Shown: piece after piece, positions 10,494 through 20,480 of the stretch
Layout: each line of letters begins with the position of its first letter
Numbering within the stretch: the first letter of the stretch is position 1
Origin: Myxococcales bacterium
Lineage (GTDB): Bacteria; Myxococcota; Bradymonadia; UBA7976; UBA1532
Assembly (NCBI GenBank): GCA_020633515.1
Contig: JACKDM010000003.1
Location: 62,001 to 126,000, forward strand
Direction of reading: 5' to 3'
Length of the DNA stretch: 64,000 nt
The notes under the pieces: model-generated
Database searches by the model: none
What the model saw: only the letters and a program-made list of their open reading frames with translations
What the model was told of the DNA's origin: nothing
Translations under genes and position numbers: made by a program

Positions 10494-11212
10494 TGAACGA
10501 CGGCCACGCCTTCATCGGCATCGAGCCACCGCGCCACGCCTTCGCCGCGATCGACGGCCTCCAGCGCGCCGTCGCCGCCGCCGCCCGCCAGGCCGGCGGC
10601 CGCGCCGACACCATCCCCCGCCGCCACCTCGTGCTCCCCCTCGAAGACCTCGGCCCCGTCCGCGCCGAGGCCCTCGAAGCCGTCGAGCTCGCCATCGACC
10701 GCGCCATCGCCGGGCTCGCCCCCTTCTCCGTCCAGCTCACCGGCCTCGACGCCGCCCCCGCCCAGGGCCCCCGCGTCGCCCGCCTCCTCATCGACGACGA
10801 CCGCGGCCGCCTCACCGCGCTCCGCGACGCCCTCCACCGCCACCTCGCCCGCTACGGCTTCCCTCTCGAAGCCGGCGACTGGCGCCCCCACCTCCCCATC
10901 GCCCGCCTCGACGGCGTCGCCGCGCTCCCCGCCATCGACGCCCCCGCCCGCGCCGGCGCGCTCCGCGTCGCGCGCCTCGTCGTCTTCCGCCGCGACCTCG
11001 ACGACCCCCGCGGCGCCCGCTTCCGCCCCGTCTCGATCCGCCCGCTCGACCAGCCCCACGACGACACCCTCACCACCGAAGCCGCCCTCGACGCCTGGCG
11101 CGCCGAGATCGCCGCCGAGCTCGACGCCCGCCTCGACCGCCGCCGCCAGCAGATCGACGAAGACCCGACCCGCGCGCACCGCCCGAGGCGCCCGCGCCGC
11201 CGGGCGAGCTGA
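10493..11212 (+). CDS. thpR: ThpR/LigT-like 2H-phosphoesterase with altered HxTx motifs
   Basis: 239 aa. RNA 2',3'-cyclic phosphodiesterase family (2H superfamily). Position in the family is clear from FIGIEPP at the N-terminus and two His motifs about 105 residues apart. Active enzymes use H-x-T-x twice; here the motifs read HLVL (in [12 protein letters not shown]) and HLPI (in [10 protein letters not shown]). Both His are kept and both Thr/Ser are lost, so catalysis may be weak or gone. The last 35 residues are Arg-rich and polar, beyond the usual domain end. It sits between cinA and recA, as in many bacteria. Confidence 0.8.
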   Translation: MNDGHAFIGIEPPRHAFAAIDGLQRAVAAAARQAGGRADTIPRRHLVLPLEDLGPVRAEALEAVELAIDRAIAGLAPFSVQLTGLDAAPAQGPRVARLLIDDDRGRLTALRDALHRHLARYGFPLEAGDWRPHLPIARLDGVAALPAIDAPARAGALRVARLVVFRRDLDDPRGARFRPVSIRPLDQPHDDTLTTEAALDAWRAEIAAELDARLDRRRQQIDEDPTRAHRPRRPRRRAS

Positions 11213-11246
11213 CCCCCAGACCCCGACCCCACCGAGGAGAACCCCC

Positions 11247-12320
<1,074 letters not shown>

Positions 12321-12372
12321 TCCCACCGCGCGCGGCTGACCATCGCCGCGGAGTGGCATCCTCGCGGCGGCC

Positions 12373-12446
12373 TCCCATCGCGGCGGCGTCCCATCGCGGC
12401 GGCGTCCCATCGCGGCGGCGTCCCATCGCGGCGGCGTCCCATCGCG
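12373..12446. repeat. 16-bp tandem repeat, 4.6 copies
   Basis: Unit tcccatcgcggcggcg at 12373-12388, 12389-12404, 12405-12420 and 12421-12436, plus a 10-bp partial copy to 12446. Copies are identical. There are no spacers between them, so this is not a CRISPR array. Confidence 0.95.
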
Positions 12447-12447
12447 C

Positions 12448-12504
12448 ATGGCATCACGCGCGGTATGCCATCGTCTGCGGAGTGGCATTACGCGCCGTAT
12501 GCCA
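12448..12504. repeat. Two tandem dyads TGGCAT-N10-ATGCCA
   Basis: First dyad: ATGGCAT 12448-12454 and ATGCCAT 12465-12471. Second dyad: TGGCAT 12483-12488 and ATGCCA 12499-12504. Both spacers are 10 nt and similar (cacgcgcggt and tacgcgccgt). The dyads are 34 bp apart and lie between convergent genes. Each can fold into a stem on either strand. Confidence 0.8.
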
Positions 12505-12731
12505 TCGCGCGCGGCGTGCCACGGGCAGTGCTGCCAGCGAGTGACCGGGGCGATGCAGCAGGAGGGGCCGAGCAGCAGCAGCGTTCACAGCCGAGCGCCC
12601 GACACGGAGCGGGCACGCGGCAGATGAATTGACGCGGTGCGAGATGTGAGGGATGGGACGAACGCTGCCGGGGCAGATGCCACGGGCAGGCGGCGGCGCC
12701 CCGGTGGGGCAGGCGCCGCGGATGGGTGGGC

Positions 12732-15032
12732 TCAGCCGCCCTTCAGATCACCGATCACCTTCTTCGCGCGCCCCGCCAGCTCCTCGTTCTTCTCGCGGCC
12801 GGCGTAGGCTTCGAGCACCGGCACCGCTTCCTTCTTCTTGAGCTGCGCGAGCGCGTCGATCGCGGCGCGGCGGGTCGCGACGTCGTCGTTGTCGAGCGCG
12901 CCGGCGATCGCGTCGACGGCGGAGACGTCGCCGGTGTCGGCCATCGCCATCAGCGTCGCGCGCCGCACCTCGGGCATCGGGTCCTGGATCAGCGCCGCCA
13001 TCGCCGTCACCGTCCGCGGATCCTTGACGAGCCGCAGGCCCTCGACGGCCTTGAGCCGCACCGCGCCGTCCGGGTCGAAGAGGCGCTCGGAGAAGAACGA
13101 CAAGAGCGGGCCGCGCTGGTCGAGGGTGCCGCCGATCTCGATCAAGGCGCCGGTCGCGGCGCGGCGGACGCGCACGTCGTCGTGGTTGAGCTGCGCGATC
13201 ACCGGGTTGAGCGCCTCGCGCTCCTTGAGCAGCCCGAGCGACTCGGTCGCGTGCGCGAGCACGACCGGATCCTTCTGCTGCATGTAGCCGAGCAGGAACT
13301 TGACGCTCTCGGGGCCGGGGAAGGCGCGCAGCGCGTGGGCGACGGCGCGCTGGACCTCGACGGCCTTGTCGGCGGCGAGGCGGAGCACGTCGGGGCGCAC
13401 GTCGTCGCCGCCCATCTCGCCGAAGCTGCGCGCCGAGGCGGCGCGGATCTCGGGGTCGTCGACCTCGCTGAGCGGGCGCAGGGTCTCGACGATGGTCTTG
13501 CGGCTCTTCTTGCCGGCGCCGGTCTCGACCATCACGCCGAGGGTCGCGACCGCCTCGCGGCGCAGGATCGGGTTCGACTCGCGGGTCGCCTTGAGCACGG
13601 CGTCGATCGGCTGGCCGGCGTAGATGTCGCGGATCGCCTTGCGCACCGCCACGCCGCTCTCGGCGTCGGCGACGTCGGCGGCGGCGAGCGGCTCGAGGCC
13701 GGCGGGCTTGCCGAGCTTGCCGAGCGCCCCGGCGGCGGCGACGCGGGCGGCGGGCTCGGGGTGGCGCAGCGCCTTGCCGAGCGCGGCGTAGGTCTCCTTC
13801 TTGTCGAACTCGGCGAGCGCGGTCTCGGCGAGCACCGCGTCGTCGCCGCGGCCCTGGACGGCGAGGTGCATCAGCGCGGCGTGGCGGGCGGTCGCGTCCT
13901 TGCCGGCGGCGAGCGCGCGGGCGGCTTCGAGGCGGATCCCGCCGTCGAGCTTGCTGTCGTCGAGGCGGGCGACGAGCGCCTTCTGGTCGCCGCGCTCGAT
14001 GAGCGCCGCGATCACGGCGGCGCGCACCGCGTCGCTCGGGTGGCCGAGCACGCCGAGGAGCTGGTCGGTCGCCTCCTTCTGCTTGCTCTTGCCGAGCCCC
14101 TCGGCGGCGGCCTTGACGATCGCGGGGTCGCTGCTGCGGAGCGCGTGGTACTGCGCGGCGGTCGCGAACTTCTCGTCCTTCGACTTCGCGAGCATGCCGG
14201 CGGCGACGTCGCGCAGGCGGGGCTCGGGGTCGTTGTCCATCACCTGCCGCAGCGCGGCGTTGACCTTCTTGTCGTCGAAGCCTTCGAGGCCGGTGAGCGC
14301 CGCGGTGCGCAGCGCCGGATCGCCCGATTCGAGGAGCGGGATGAGCTTGTCGTCGAGCGCGGGGATCTTGACGAGCGGGGCGGCGCGCACGACGGCGAGC
14401 GCGGGGGCGCCGGCCTGGCTGGCGTAGCTCCACACCGCGGCCTGCATCTCGCGGTCACCCTTGGCGAGCTTGTCGAGCGCGGCCTCGGCCGTGGTGAGCG
14501 TGCCGTCGGGGAGCTGCGCGAGCGCGCCGGTGAGCCCGTCGGGGGGGAGCACCTGCCACAGCGGCACGCTGAGCACGTAGGCCGAGAAGGGCACGTCGGC
14601 GCGGGTCCAGCCCTCGGGGGCCTTCTTGGGGAAGATGACCCGGGTCGCGCCGTTCTCGGTGAAGGTGTAGGTCGTCTCGGCCATGACGATCGGGTGGTAG
14701 GGCGCCTTGCTCATGTCGAGCCAGACGTAGACATGGCCGGTCTTCGCGTAATCGTCCTGGAAGGCGAGGCGGGCGTCGCCGTAGCTGCCGCGTTTGGCGC
14801 CGACGAGCGCCTTGAAGAGAGAGCGGGTGCGATCGGCGAGGTCGCCTTGCGCGACCGAGGTGGGGGTGGGCACGAGCAGGTAGCGGGCGGGCTCGGCGCG
14901 CGACCACTTCTCGTAGCTGTAGCGCACCGTCTCGACCGGGGGCGGCTCCTCGACCTTCTTCTTCTGGGCGAGGGCGGGTCCGGCGAGCGCGATGAGCGCG
15001 GCCAGCGGGACGAGGCGGAGGGCTCGGGACAT
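12732..15032 (-). CDS. Secreted HEAT-repeat protein
   Basis: 766 aa. Sec signal peptide (LVPLAALIALAGPALA, cut about residue 22). Residues 30-200 are a non-repeat domain with several aromatic strands. From about residue 200 to the end the protein is a run of HEAT/PBS-lyase-type helical repeats of 30-40 residues: DPALRTAALTGLEGF, HPSDAVRAAVIAALIERGD, HDDVRVRRAATGALIEIGG, DPMPEVRRATLMAMADTGD, NDDVATRRAAIDALAQLKK. Such repeats form a superhelix for protein binding; here it would work in the periplasm or outside the cell. No catalytic motif seen. A 175-bp divergent gap separates it from the globin gene. Confidence 0.9.
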   Translation of the reverse strand: MSRALRLVPLAALIALAGPALAQKKKVEEPPPVETVRYSYEKWSRAEPARYLLVPTPTSVAQGDLADRTRSLFKALVGAKRGSYGDARLAFQDDYAKTGHVYVWLDMSKAPYHPIVMAETTYTFTENGATRVIFPKKAPEGWTRADVPFSAYVLSVPLWQVLPPDGLTGALAQLPDGTLTTAEAALDKLAKGDREMQAAVWSYASQAGAPALAVVRAAPLVKIPALDDKLIPLLESGDPALRTAALTGLEGFDDKKVNAALRQVMDNDPEPRLRDVAAGMLAKSKDEKFATAAQYHALRSSDPAIVKAAAEGLGKSKQKEATDQLLGVLGHPSDAVRAAVIAALIERGDQKALVARLDDSKLDGGIRLEAARALAAGKDATARHAALMHLAVQGRGDDAVLAETALAEFDKKETYAALGKALRHPEPAARVAAAGALGKLGKPAGLEPLAAADVADAESGVAVRKAIRDIYAGQPIDAVLKATRESNPILRREAVATLGVMVETGAGKKSRKTIVETLRPLSEVDDPEIRAASARSFGEMGGDDVRPDVLRLAADKAVEVQRAVAHALRAFPGPESVKFLLGYMQQKDPVVLAHATESLGLLKEREALNPVIAQLNHDDVRVRRAATGALIEIGGTLDQRGPLLSFFSERLFDPDGAVRLKAVEGLRLVKDPRTVTAMAALIQDPMPEVRRATLMAMADTGDVSAVDAIAGALDNDDVATRRAAIDALAQLKKKEAVPVLEAYAGREKNEELAGRAKKVIGDLKGG

Positions 15033-15170
15033 GGGCGGGTTCTCCAGGGGACGAAGCCGGACGGTCTCTCGACAAGAGGCGCAGATTAGGCATGTCGAGA
15101 TGCCGGAGCCAGTGCAAGGCGTTGCACCCGGTCATCATTTCGTCACCGGCAGCCGCGCGGCGCGCATCGG

Positions 15171-15198
15171 TTGCGCCGGTCGCCCGGGCTGCCTACCC
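15171..15198 (+). promoter_or_regulatory. Candidate promoter for the globin operon
   Basis: TTGCGC (15171-15176), 16 nt, TACCCT (15193-15198), then 9 nt to ATG 15208. The start codon lacks a Shine-Dalgarno, so the mRNA may be leaderless or nearly so. Confidence 0.35.
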
Positions 15199-15207
15199 TG
15201 GGCCGCG

Positions 15208-15630
15208 ATGACGCTCTACGAACAGCTCGGCGGCGAGGCGCCGCTCCGCGCGATCCTCACCGACTTCTACCGGCGGGTCTTCGCCGATCCCATGATCGGC
15301 TATCTCTTCACGGGCCACGACCCCGCCCGCCTCGTCGAGCTCGAGTTCCAGCTCACCGCGAAGATGCTCGGCGGGCCGGTCGAATACACCGGCCGCAGCA
15401 TCCGCGCCGCCCACGAGAAGCACCCGATCCGGCGTGGGCATTTTCACCGACGCAACGCCATCCTCCAGGAGACGCTCGCCGCGCACGGCGCGCCGGCGGC
15501 CGTCGTCGAGGCGTGGATGGGTCACGCCCGCGCGCTCGAGCGGGCGGTGCTGTCGTCGGCGGCGCGCGCCGACGCGGCGTGTGATCGCGACGTGGAGCCC
15601 CGCGAGGCGGGGGTGGTGGTGTACCGATGA
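15208..15630 (+). CDS. Truncated haemoglobin (group I-like)
   Basis: 140 aa, the usual length for a 2-on-2 globin. It begins TLYEQLGGEAPLRAIL, then FYRRVFADPMIGYLF, both classic trHb helices. The proximal haem His is most likely H78 in RRGHFHRRN, aligned with HHF in mycobacterial trHbN. Members bind O2 or NO; oxygen supply or NO detoxification are the known roles. The stop overlaps the next gene as ATGA, so it heads a three-gene unit with a small subunit and a GMC oxidoreductase. That context suggests a link between haem/oxygen chemistry and the oxidase, which is inference. Confidence 0.88.
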   Translation: MTLYEQLGGEAPLRAILTDFYRRVFADPMIGYLFTGHDPARLVELEFQLTAKMLGGPVEYTGRSIRAAHEKHPIRRGHFHRRNAILQETLAAHGAPAAVVEAWMGHARALERAVLSSAARADAACDRDVEPREAGVVVYR

Positions 15631-16190
15631 CGAGGGACTTCGCCTTCCGCGGCCGCCGGCGCCGCATCGCGCGCGCGCTGATCGACGCGATGGTGCCGCG
15701 CTGGCCCGACTTCGAGCGCGAGCTGACCGACGACGTGCTCGACGAGGTCGAGATGCTGGTGCGGCAGATGCCGCTGCACAACCAGGCGGGGATCTCGCTG
15801 ATGCTCTACGCGCTCGAGTTCGCCGGCGGCCCGCTCGCGCTCGACGGGCTGCGGCCGCTCTCGGCGCTCGATCGGGCGGCGGCGGTCGAGCGGCTGGAGC
15901 GGATCGCCGACCACCCGATCGCGCCGGTGCGGCTGATGCCGATGCTGCTCGGGACGCTGATCTCGTTCAGCGCCTACAGCCGGCCCGACGTCGAAGAGTT
16001 CCTCGGGGTGCCGCGGCGGCGGTGGCGCGAGGACCGGCGGCGGCTGCGCGACGCGCTCGTGCAGATCGACGGCGGCCGCAAGGCGCCGCGCACGCCGACG
16101 CCGCTCGGGGGCGCGCCGCTCGTGAGCGTCGATGACTACCTGCGCTTCGAAGACGAGCGCCAGACACCGGCCGCCGACGCGGCGGGTTGA
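15627..16190 (+). CDS. Small partner protein of the GMC oxidoreductase (gluconate-dehydrogenase subunit-3-like)
   Basis: 187 aa, soluble, mostly helical, Arg-rich. ATG overlaps the globin stop (ATGA). Position directly before a GMC oxidoreductase, size, and helices such as ALIDAMVPRWPDFERE and GTLISFSAYSRPDVEEFLGV resemble small subunits found next to GMC dehydrogenases (gluconate 2-dehydrogenase subunit 3 type). No twin-arginine signal or haem motif is seen. The family call rests mainly on context. Confidence 0.5.
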   Translation: MTRDFAFRGRRRRIARALIDAMVPRWPDFERELTDDVLDEVEMLVRQMPLHNQAGISLMLYALEFAGGPLALDGLRPLSALDRAAAVERLERIADHPIAPVRLMPMLLGTLISFSAYSRPDVEEFLGVPRRRWREDRRRLRDALVQIDGGRKAPRTPTPLGGAPLVSVDDYLRFEDERQTPAADAAG

Positions 16191-16213
16191 AGAGACATCG
16201 CAGAGGTGATGCC

Positions 16214-17776
16214 ATGAGTCATGCCGTCGGCAGCGATGCCATCATCGAGCCGTATCACACCCGCGGCGATGTCTTCTTGACGTGCGACGTCGTCGTCGTC
16301 GGCAGCGGCGCGGGCGGGGCGACGCTCGCGGCGACGCTCGCCGAGGCGGGGCGCGACGTGGTGGTGCTCGAAGAGGGCGGCCACTATCGCACCGAGGACT
16401 ACACCGCCAACATCCCCGAGATGATGGCGAAGATCATGCGGGACGGCGGCGCGACGGTGACCCTCGGCCGCAGCCCGGTGCCCTACCTCGAGGCGAAGTG
16501 CGTGGGTGGCACGACGGTGGTCAACGGTGGCATGTGCTGGCGCACGCCCGAGCGCATCCTCGACGAGTGGGCGGGGCGCGGGCTCGCGGCGCTCTCGGCG
16601 AACGCGCTCGACCGGCACTTCACCGAGGTCGAAGAGACCATCAACGCCCGCCATCAGGACCCGGGGAGCGAGGGCGGGGTCAACGATCGCTTCTACCAGG
16701 GCGCGACCGCGCTCGGCTGGCGGCTGAGCAAGAACCGGCGCAACCAGAAGCACTGCGTCGGCAGCAACGACTGCGTGACCGGGTGCCCGTCGGGCGCGAA
16801 GCAGAGCACGCTCTACTCGTGGCTGCCACGCTTCTTCGCGGCGGGCGGGCGGCTGCACACGCACATGAAGGTCGAGAAGGTGCTGACCCGCGACGGGCGC
16901 GCGGTGGGGGTCTCGGGCACGCTGCTCGATCCCTATCGGGCGCGGCGCTTCACGGTGCGGGCGCGCGCGGTGGTGCTCTCGTGCGGGGCGGTGCAGACGC
17001 CGCTGTTGTTGCAGCGCAACAAGCTCTGCAAGCCCTGCGGGCACGTCGGCAAGCACTTCACCATCCACCCCAACGTCAAGGTCGCCGCGCTCTTCGACGA
17101 GCCGGTCGACAGCCTGCGGGGGACCCATCAGGCGTGGCAGTGCACCGAGTTCATCGACGAAGGCATCCTGCTCGCGCCGGGTGCCATCCCGCTCGGGTTC
17201 ATGACGGCGCTCTTCCCGACCTTCGGCGCGCGGCTCGGCGAGAAGATGCGCCGTGATTACCGCTACATCGCGACGGGCGGGGTGCTCGTCGACGACCACG
17301 CCGAGGGTCACATCCGCACGCTGCCATTCGGGATCCCATTGGTGCGCTACGATGTCACCGATGTCGACCAAGGCAAGTTCGTCAAGGCGGCGGCGAAGCT
17401 CGCCGAGCTGTACTTCGCGGCGGGCGCGCGCGAGGTGTACACGGCGTTCCATCACCACGGCGTGCTGCGCTCGCCCGATGACATCCGCCGCATGTACGAC
17501 CACCCGCCGCGGGTCGAAGACACCGAGTACTTCACCGCGCACCTGATGGGCACCTGTCGCATGTCGGCGCGGCGCGACGCGGGCGTGGTCGATCCCGACG
17601 GGCAGACCTGGGACGTGCCGGGGCTCTACATCGCCGACGCGAGCGTGATGCCGGGCACGATCGGGGTCAACCCGCAGGTGACGATCATGGCGCTCGCGCG
17701 GCTGATCGGCGAGCGGCTGGCGGAGACGCTCGGCGCGCGGGGCGAGCTGCGCGGCGCGCGGCGGAAGGCGGCCTGA
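16214..17776 (+). CDS. GMC-family FAD-dependent oxidoreductase
   Basis: 520 aa. Rossmann FAD site VVVVGSGAGGATLAATLAE near residue 30, second FAD motif around GGTTVVNGGMCWR, and C-terminal GMC block with HLMGTCRM, PGLYIADASVMPG and GVNPQVTIMALA. A Cys-rich insert (CVGSNDCVTGC) is found in cholesterol-oxidase-like and polyol dehydrogenase branches. ATG 16214 is chosen because AGAGGTG lies just upstream; a TTG at 16187 overlapping the previous stop is the alternative. It oxidises an alcohol group using FAD; the substrate cannot be read from sequence. No signal peptide, but a partner-guided export is possible. Confidence 0.9.
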   Translation: MSHAVGSDAIIEPYHTRGDVFLTCDVVVVGSGAGGATLAATLAEAGRDVVVLEEGGHYRTEDYTANIPEMMAKIMRDGGATVTLGRSPVPYLEAKCVGGTTVVNGGMCWRTPERILDEWAGRGLAALSANALDRHFTEVEETINARHQDPGSEGGVNDRFYQGATALGWRLSKNRRNQKHCVGSNDCVTGCPSGAKQSTLYSWLPRFFAAGGRLHTHMKVEKVLTRDGRAVGVSGTLLDPYRARRFTVRARAVVLSCGAVQTPLLLQRNKLCKPCGHVGKHFTIHPNVKVAALFDEPVDSLRGTHQAWQCTEFIDEGILLAPGAIPLGFMTALFPTFGARLGEKMRRDYRYIATGGVLVDDHAEGHIRTLPFGIPLVRYDVTDVDQGKFVKAAAKLAELYFAAGAREVYTAFHHHGVLRSPDDIRRMYDHPPRVEDTEYFTAHLMGTCRMSARRDAGVVDPDGQTWDVPGLYIADASVMPGTIGVNPQVTIMALARLIGERLAETLGARGELRGARRKAA

Positions 17777-17867
17777 GAGGCGCGCTCTCCGAGCGGTTAG
17801 AGGCTGGTGCAGCGGCGCGCGCGGGCGCATGATGGGCGCGCTGGCTGGCTGGCGCGTGAGGACCCCG

Positions 17868-18902
17868 ATGGTCGATCCCTCCCCTCCCCTGACGGCGATC
17901 GCCGATCCCATCGATGACATTCGGCGTGATGCCTCGCCGCTCGGCGAGGCGGCGACCGGCGAGCGGCTGCGGGCGTTGCATCGCGCGGGGGTGCTCGACG
18001 AGGCGGGGCTCGGGGCGGCGCTGGCGGTGGCGGCGGGCGGGCCGGACGCGGGCGGGTGGCGGGCGCTGCTCGATCGGCTGCTGCTCGGGTCGGGCGCGGG
18101 GCTGGTGGTCGCGGGGGTGATCTTCTTCTTCGCGGCGAACTGGGACGCGCTGCATCGCTTCGGCAAGCTGGGATCGGTGGCGGCGCTGCTGGTGGCGGCG
18201 GCGGGGTGGGCGCTGTATCGGCCGGCGATGGCTTCGGGGCGGGTGGCGCTGACGGCGGCGGCGGGGCTGGTGGGCGCGCTGCTCGCGGTGTACGGGCAGG
18301 TCTATCAGACGGGCGCCGACGCGTGGCAGTTGTTCGCGGCGTGGGCGGTGTTGATCGGGCCGTGGGTGGTGGCGGCGCGCTTCGAGCCGATGGTGGTGCT
18401 GTGGCTGGTGGTGGCCGAGCTGGCGGTGGGGCTGTGGTGGGATCAGGTGGGGCCGCGGCGGCTCGATTCGTGGCTGTGGGTGGCGCTGGCGGCGGCGCCG
18501 GCGGCGGCGTGGCTGGTGGCGGAGCGGCTGGCGGCGGCGCGGTGGTTCGTGCGGGGGGCGTTCCTGGCGATGGTGGCGCCGCTGACGGCGGTGGTGCTGC
18601 TGCGGGTGTTCGCGGAGGGCAGCTACGATGACGTGGGGCAGGGGGTGCTCGTCGCGGTGCCGGCGCTGGTGGCGGCGGCGGTGTATGTGTTGCGGCGGCC
18701 GGGGGAGCGGGTCGATCTGGTGATGGCGACGGGGCTCGCGGCGGCGGCGCTGACGGTGGTGGCGTGTGGGGCGGGGCGGCTGTTGTTCGGGGAGATGGAC
18801 GCGCGGGAGGGCGGGGTGCTGTTGATGGCGGCGCTGGTGGTGGGTGAGGTGGCGCTGGCGGCGTTGTGGCTGCGGGGGCTGTGGCAGCGGGGGGCGCGAT
18901 GA
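17868..18902 (+). CDS. DUF2157 multi-pass membrane protein
   Basis: 344 aa. Cytoplasmic N-terminal 70 residues, then about eight or nine transmembrane helices. The DUF2157 signature is IFFFAANWDALHRFGKLG. ATG 17868 with GAGG upstream is preferred; ATG 17829 is an in-frame alternative. First gene of the DUF2157-DUF4401-GDYXXLXY set that recurs together in many bacteria. Biochemical function is unknown. Codons end strongly in G, unlike the C-ending genes at 4-12 kb. Confidence 0.88.
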   Translation: MVDPSPPLTAIADPIDDIRRDASPLGEAATGERLRALHRAGVLDEAGLGAALAVAAGGPDAGGWRALLDRLLLGSGAGLVVAGVIFFFAANWDALHRFGKLGSVAALLVAAAGWALYRPAMASGRVALTAAAGLVGALLAVYGQVYQTGADAWQLFAAWAVLIGPWVVAARFEPMVVLWLVVAELAVGLWWDQVGPRRLDSWLWVALAAAPAAAWLVAERLAAARWFVRGAFLAMVAPLTAVVLLRVFAEGSYDDVGQGVLVAVPALVAAAVYVLRRPGERVDLVMATGLAAAALTVVACGAGRLLFGEMDAREGGVLLMAALVVGEVALAALWLRGLWQRGAR

Positions 18903-18939
18903 GTGATGCGATGGGTGTGATGCCTCGGGAGGTGATGCC

Positions 18940-19974
18940 ATGATCCGGCGGCCGGATGTGGGGTGGGTGCTGGCGGAGCTGGCGGCCGATGGGCGGCTCG
19001 GGGCGGGGGCGGAGGCCGCGGCCGAGGCGGCGCTGCTGGCGCACGCGGCCGAGGGGCGGGAGTCGCCGTGGGTGATCCGGGCGCTGGTGGGGGCGGGGGC
19101 GTGGCTGTCGGCGCTGCTGCTCGGGGTGTTCCTGGCGATGATGGATCTGGGCGAGGCGCCGCAGGGCTACGTGGTGGGCGCGCTGGCGGTGGGCGGTGGC
19201 TTCCTGCTGCGGCGCTCGGCGGCGCCGGGGAGCGTGTTTCGGAGTCAGATCGCGCTGTGTCTGTCGCTGGCGGGGCATGGCTTGCTGTGGGTGCTGTGGG
19301 TCGATGCCTTCGACGAGACGGGGACGTGGCTGGCGATGGCGCTGCTGGCGGCGTCGCTGGTGTACTTCCCCGACGCGGTGCATCGCTTCGCGTCGGCGGT
19401 GGGGCTGTGTGTGGCGCCGCTGGTGCTGCTCGGTGTCTTCGAGGGGCCGGCGGCGGCAGGGTGGGCGGCGGCGCTCGGGCTCGGGTTGACGGCGGCGCTG
19501 TGGGGCGAGCTGCGGTGGCAGCGGAGTCGGTGGGCCGAGCTGCATCTGCCGGTGATGTTCGCGGTGGCGGGGTCGCTCGCGGGGCTGCTGGTGCTGCCGC
19601 CGCGGGACGCGGCGGTGTCGTGGGGGGTGACGGCGACGCTCGCGGCGGCGCTGTGCGCGGTGGTGGTGGCGGTGGGGCGCGCGGTGGGGGCGGGGGCGCG
19701 GGCGGTGGGGCTCGCGGTGGGCGCGGTGGTGGGGGTCGCGGCGCTGACGGGGAGCGTGCCGGGGGTGGTCGCGGCGGCGCTGGCGCTGGCGCTGGCGGTG
19801 TGGCGGGGGCATCCGGTGCTGTTCGGGGGCGCGGTGGTGGCGTTCGTGGCGTTCGTCTCGCAGTACTACTACCTGCTGGCGGTGCCGCTGATGGTCAAGG
19901 CGGGGGCGCTGCTCGGCGCGGGGCTGGTGCTGCTCGCGGTGCGGTTCGTGGCGGCGCGGGAGGTGCGGGCATGA
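18940..19974 (+). CDS. DUF4401 multi-pass membrane protein
   Basis: 344 aa, about ten hydrophobic helices. The C-terminal segment FVSQYYYLLAVPLMVKAGALLGAGLVLL matches the DUF4401 pattern in which a Tyr-rich stretch precedes a Lys-containing helix. GGGAGGTG is 7 nt before ATG. The stop overlaps the next gene (ATGA). Partner of the DUF2157 protein; role unknown. Confidence 0.85.
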   Translation: MIRRPDVGWVLAELAADGRLGAGAEAAAEAALLAHAAEGRESPWVIRALVGAGAWLSALLLGVFLAMMDLGEAPQGYVVGALAVGGGFLLRRSAAPGSVFRSQIALCLSLAGHGLLWVLWVDAFDETGTWLAMALLAASLVYFPDAVHRFASAVGLCVAPLVLLGVFEGPAAAGWAAALGLGLTAALWGELRWQRSRWAELHLPVMFAVAGSLAGLLVLPPRDAAVSWGVTATLAAALCAVVVAVGRAVGAGARAVGLAVGAVVGVAALTGSVPGVVAAALALALAVWRGHPVLFGGAVVAFVAFVSQYYYLLAVPLMVKAGALLGAGLVLLAVRFVAAREVRA

Positions 19975-20480
19975 AGCGCGGGGTGGTCGCCGCCGGGCTC
20001 TTGCTGGTGCTCGGCGTGGTCGGGTGGCTGGTGGGGGCGAAGGAGCGCACGCTGAGCGCGGGGCGGGTGGTGCTGTTGGAGCTGGCGCCGGTCGATCCGC
20101 GCTCGCTGATGCAGGGCGACTACATGCGGCTCGCCTACCGGGTGGCGCGCGAGGTCGAGGTGACCGATTGGGCGCCCGATGGGTTCGTGGTGCTGCGGGT
20201 GGTCGATGACGTGGGCACCTTCGCGCGGGTCGACGACGGCGGGGCGCTCGCGGCCGACGAGGTGCGGATGCGGTACCGGGTGCGGCAGGGTGATCTGCGG
20301 CTCGGGGCGGAGTCGTTCTTCTTCGAGGAGGGCAGCGCGCGGGTCTTCGAGGACGCGCGCTACGGTGAGCTGCGGGTCGCGGCGAGCGGCGAGGCGGTGC
20401 TGGTGGGGCTGCGCGACGGGGAGAAGGCGCCGCTGCGGGCGGGCATGGTGCGGGAGCGGATGGCGACGCCGGTGGAGTGA
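19971..20480 (+). CDS. GDYXXLXY-motif protein
   Basis: 169 aa. One N-terminal transmembrane helix (VVAAGLLLVLGVVGWLVGA), then an extracytoplasmic beta domain. The family motif reads GDYMRLAY within SLMQGDYMRLAYRVA. It overlaps the DUF4401 stop by four bases, closing the conserved three-gene operon. Its stop (20478-20480) directly abuts the stop of the next convergent gene, leaving no spacer and forming TGATCA. Confidence 0.9.
   Translation: MKRGVVAAGLLLVLGVVGWLVGAKERTLSAGRVVLLELAPVDPRSLMQGDYMRLAYRVAREVEVTDWAPDGFVVLRVVDDVGTFARVDDGGALAADEVRMRYRVRQGDLRLGAESFFFEEGSARVFEDARYGELRVAASGEAVLVGLRDGEKAPLRAGMVRERMATPVE

Larger units (their letters stand above)
12321..12731. other. Repeat-rich gap between recA and the HEAT gene; no gene
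   Basis: 411 bp between convergent genes. No credible coding frame was found. It holds a 16-bp tandem repeat (12373-12446), two copies of TGGCAT-N10-ATGCCA (12449-12504), and after 12541 only unstructured GC-rich sequence. A GC-rich imperfect stem just after recA (around 12345-12368) could act in termination. Confidence 0.7.

Noticed and set aside
12373..12446. 16-bp repeats as a CRISPR array
   Set aside because: Copies are contiguous without spacers, the unit is too short, and no cas genes are near.
17868..20480. DUF2157-DUF4401-GDYXXLXY operon as a novel system
   Set aside because: The three families are known to travel together in many bacteria; unusual only in that their function is unknown.
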